The notes under the pieces: model-generated
Databases searched by the model: none
What the model saw: only the letters and a program-made list of their open reading frames with translations
What the model was told of the DNA's origin: nothing
Part shown: positions 15,829 through 16,243 of the stretch, in pieces
Numbering within the stretch: the first letter of the stretch is position 1
Layout: each line of letters begins with the position of its first letter
Translations under genes and position numbers: made by a program
NCBI GenBank assembly: GCA_013416795.1
Contig: RQSC01000626.1
Span: 6,330 to 22,572, forward strand
DNA from: Prasinococcaceae sp. CCMP 1430
Lineage: Eukaryota; Prasinodermophyta; Palmophyllophyceae; Prasinococcales; Prasinococcaceae
Direction of reading: 5' to 3'
Length of the DNA: 16,243 bases

Positions 15829-16243
15829 TCAGCCGCGCTGCTGGCGGCCCTCGAGCAGCGCCCAGTGGCGTGCGAGGTCGTCGACAGCTGACCCGAGGAT
15901 TCCCGCCGCGGCGAACGAGTCCAAGGTGCCATCGCGCACGTCGAGACGCTTACGGAGACGCGCCGATACTTCGCCCCTGGCGCGGCGCACGGCGTTCGTC
16001 GAGCCGTACTCGTCGACGAGCAGGAGGCCCACTGGAGGCTCGCCCGCAGCAGCGCCGTCGTCGAGCTCGGCCGACAGCGCCTGGATGAAGCGAAGCGTGC
16101 GCCGGGCCTGGTTTCCCACGGTGCTATCCCCAGCTTCGTCCCTCTCGAGCGGCACGCCTGCCACGACCGCGAGGCTCCGCCGCCCGCGCACGACGTCCGC
16201 TACGGCCGCCGCGTGCGCGGCGACCCTCGGCGCGCCGCTCGCG
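15829..16243 (-). CDS. YqgF/RuvX-like RNase H-fold protein, 3' part
   Basis: The RuvX/YqgF family has an RNase H fold; bacterial members act as a putative Holliday-junction resolvase and in rRNA precursor processing, and eukaryotic copies are usually organellar. Visible blocks are SLAVVAGVPLERDEAGDS (family pattern VVGLPxxxDG), NQARRTLRFIQALSAEL, LLLVDEYGSTNAVRRAR (family pattern DERxST, catalytic acidic pair kept but Arg replaced by Tyr, 15997-16014) and LDSFAAAGILGSAVDDL (family pattern IDxxAAxxIL). The N-terminal strand with the first catalytic Asp (DxG) is beyond the window edge. The frame is open to the edge at 16243 and stops with TGA at 15831-15829. Confidence 0.82.
   Translation of the reverse strand, partial: ASGAPRVAAHAAAVADVVRGRRSLAVVAGVPLERDEAGDSTVGNQARRTLRFIQALSAELDDGAAAGEPPVGLLLVDEYGSTNAVRRARGEVSARLRKRLDVRDGTLDSFAAAGILGSAVDDLARHWALLEGRQQRG

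Overview
This is a very GC-rich eukaryotic nuclear window. Genes are closely packed on both strands. Most are split by short GT-AG introns, with donors mostly reading GTGCG, GTAAG or GTGAG and several introns carrying a CTRAC (CTGAC/CTAAC) branch-like site. Intergenic and intronic DNA is full of simple repeats, including (CG)n, (CGTG)n, (CCCA)n and (TC)n. A homologue of the ciliary protein DZIP1, a haem/chlorophyll-pathway enzyme and a plastid-type GNAT acetyltransferase suggest a flagellated unicellular eukaryote, probably a microalga. A haptophyte-like alga is my best guess, but the sequence does not prove the lineage.

Layout, left to right: (1) the 3' part of an SRAP-domain (HMCES/YedK) gene, + strand; (2) a multi-exon Kelch-repeat propeller gene, + strand; (3) a two-exon DCN1/DCUN1 cullin-neddylation gene, - strand, convergent with the Kelch gene; (4) directly upstream of the DCN1 start codon, about 195 bp that encode, in another frame, a piece of a bacterial sigma-54-dependent response regulator, ending flush at a run of 26 C; (5) a multi-exon uroporphyrinogen-III synthase gene, + strand; (6) an AT-rich island and promoter region; (7) a large DZIP1-like gene, + strand, with a split N-terminal DZIP1 domain and a very long coiled coil; (8) an unrecognised gene with a C-terminal membrane anchor, - strand; (9) a 1.2 kb repeat-rich intergenic region holding an orphan 16-codon MAP-kinase fragment, telo-box-like motifs and a 15-bp minisatellite; (10) a three-exon GNAT acetyltransferase gene, + strand; (11) 1.1 kb with no gene I can support; (12) the 3' part of a YqgF/RuvX-like gene, - strand, cut by the window edge.

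The genes do not form a pathway: DNA-lesion repair, neddylation, tetrapyrrole synthesis, cilium assembly, protein acetylation and nucleic-acid processing are simply neighbours. Splice junctions were set by requiring matching intron phase and continuous family motifs. The first exons of the SRAP, Kelch, HemD and DZIP1 genes remain uncertain. The observation most in need of checking is the bacterial fragment plus C26 run abutting the DCN1 start, which is either a recent bacterial insertion or, more likely, an assembly or read chimera. The orphan MAPK fragment is the second.
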